From positions 1 through 7,224 of the forward strand of contig CAIRSV010000230.1 in assembly GCA_903881265.1 (NCBI GenBank): a stretch of 7,224 bases of DNA. Reading direction: 5' to 3'. Positions 6,760 through 7,224 of the stretch are shown here, one piece after another. Position numbers and translations under genes: made by a program. The number at the start of each line of letters is the position of its first letter. Position 1 is the stretch's first letter. The DNA is from an uncultured Bacteroidota bacterium. GTDB taxonomy: Bacteria; Bacteroidota; Bacteroidia; Chitinophagales; Chitinophagaceae. Under the pieces are notes generated by a model that was not told where the DNA came from, did not search any database, and was given only the letters and a program-made list of their open reading frames with translations.

Positions 6760-7224
6760 ATGAAAACAATCTTCATCTTCTTACTACTAGCGGCAAATGT
6801 TCTTTGCTACTCTCAGGAAAAATTCTATGCTCAATTAGAAAAACAAAAAATCGATACATCACAGGTGCATTTGATCAATAAAAGCATTCTTAAAGAGATT
6901 ATACAATCTGGCGATGCAGAAATTTATTGGGTTGGTATTTTTATCAATAATTGTGTAGGCACTCCATACATTCTAAAGAGCGTATCTCACTTCGACTCTA
7001 TATACAAAAGCAGATTAAAAATAATTTTATCCAGTTCTGAAAAATATAAAGACGCTGCATCGTTGCTAGAGGTCCTGCGTAAACATTCATTAAAATCCTT
7101 CCCTGTTTATATAATAGATGGCGAAATTTATCGAGAAAAGCATGATACTCGTTATAAAGGATTAGAATTTAGAAATAATATCTGCGAAGAATGTAAATAT
7201 TCAATCATAGGCGTACCGTATTCA
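6760..7224 (+). CDS. Exported thioredoxin-like protein with a single active-site Cys (3' end outside window)
   Basis: An open frame of 155 codons from ATG 6760 is still open at the right edge. Residues 1 to about 18 form a signal peptide (MKTIFIFLLLAANVLCYS). C16 is not in a good lipobox, so cleavage before QEK is more likely than lipidation. The rest fits a thioredoxin-type order: strand IYWVGIFI (55-62), C65-V-G-T at the start of a helix, strand LKIILSSS (86-93), helix about 97-110, then SFPVYIID with P115 where the cis-proline is expected. The second redox cysteine of CxxC is replaced by Thr (T68). A later CEEC (C142, C145) could supply another cysteine pair. This fold assignment is my inference from pattern. 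No Shine-Dalgarno sequence precedes the ATG, only an A-rich leader. The gene follows the MITE-like segment on the same strand as the 149-residue protein gene, and a functional link is unproven. Confidence 0.7.
   Translation, partial: MKTIFIFLLLAANVLCYSQEKFYAQLEKQKIDTSQVHLINKSILKEIIQSGDAEIYWVGIFINNCVGTPYILKSVSHFDSIYKSRLKIILSSSEKYKDAASLLEVLRKHSLKSFPVYIIDGEIYREKHDTRYKGLEFRNNICEECKYSIIGVPYS

Overview
The window reads as chromosomal DNA of a Bacteroidota member; the order Chitinophagales is my guess only. The support is: promoter-like elements of the form TTG-N19-TAnnTTTG or TAnnTTTG alone, A/T-rich leaders without Shine-Dalgarno sequences before every start, a tRNA gene without an encoded CCA end, and a gene set (exported GH38 mannosidase-like enzyme, exported ~1000-residue Asp-box/VPS10-like protein, cytoplasmic pirin) common in that phylum.

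Left part, 1-5602. A GH38 alpha-mannosidase-like gene runs on the minus strand from 1380 out through the left edge. A ~200-base divergent region carries candidate promoters for it and for a plus-strand tRNA-Leu(CAG). A perfect 14-bp hairpin sits directly behind the tRNA, between it and the convergent stop codon of a 1013-residue exported Asp-box beta-propeller protein (minus strand). Behind that protein's start lies a pirin-family bicupin gene, also minus strand and separated by 139 bases. These three proteins look like ordinary housekeeping or glycan/secretome genes, and nothing shows that they form one pathway.

Right part, 5603-7224. Transcription switches to the plus strand and the DNA becomes visibly more A/T-rich. 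A 549-base stretch without a credible gene holds several inverted repeats and one very good Bacteroidota-type promoter (5987-6016). This promoter would give a ~130-nt leader, ending in a 17-base palindrome, in front of a 149-residue exported protein that I do not recognise. A 126-bp segment bounded by perfect 12-bp inverted repeats (MITE-like) separates it from a second exported protein, which is cut by the right edge. That second protein has a thioredoxin-like layout but only one cysteine at the expected active site. This half looks like accessory DNA.

No defence system, CRISPR array, transposase or phage gene is visible. The most interesting material is the right-hand part, but it does not amount to a demonstrated new system.
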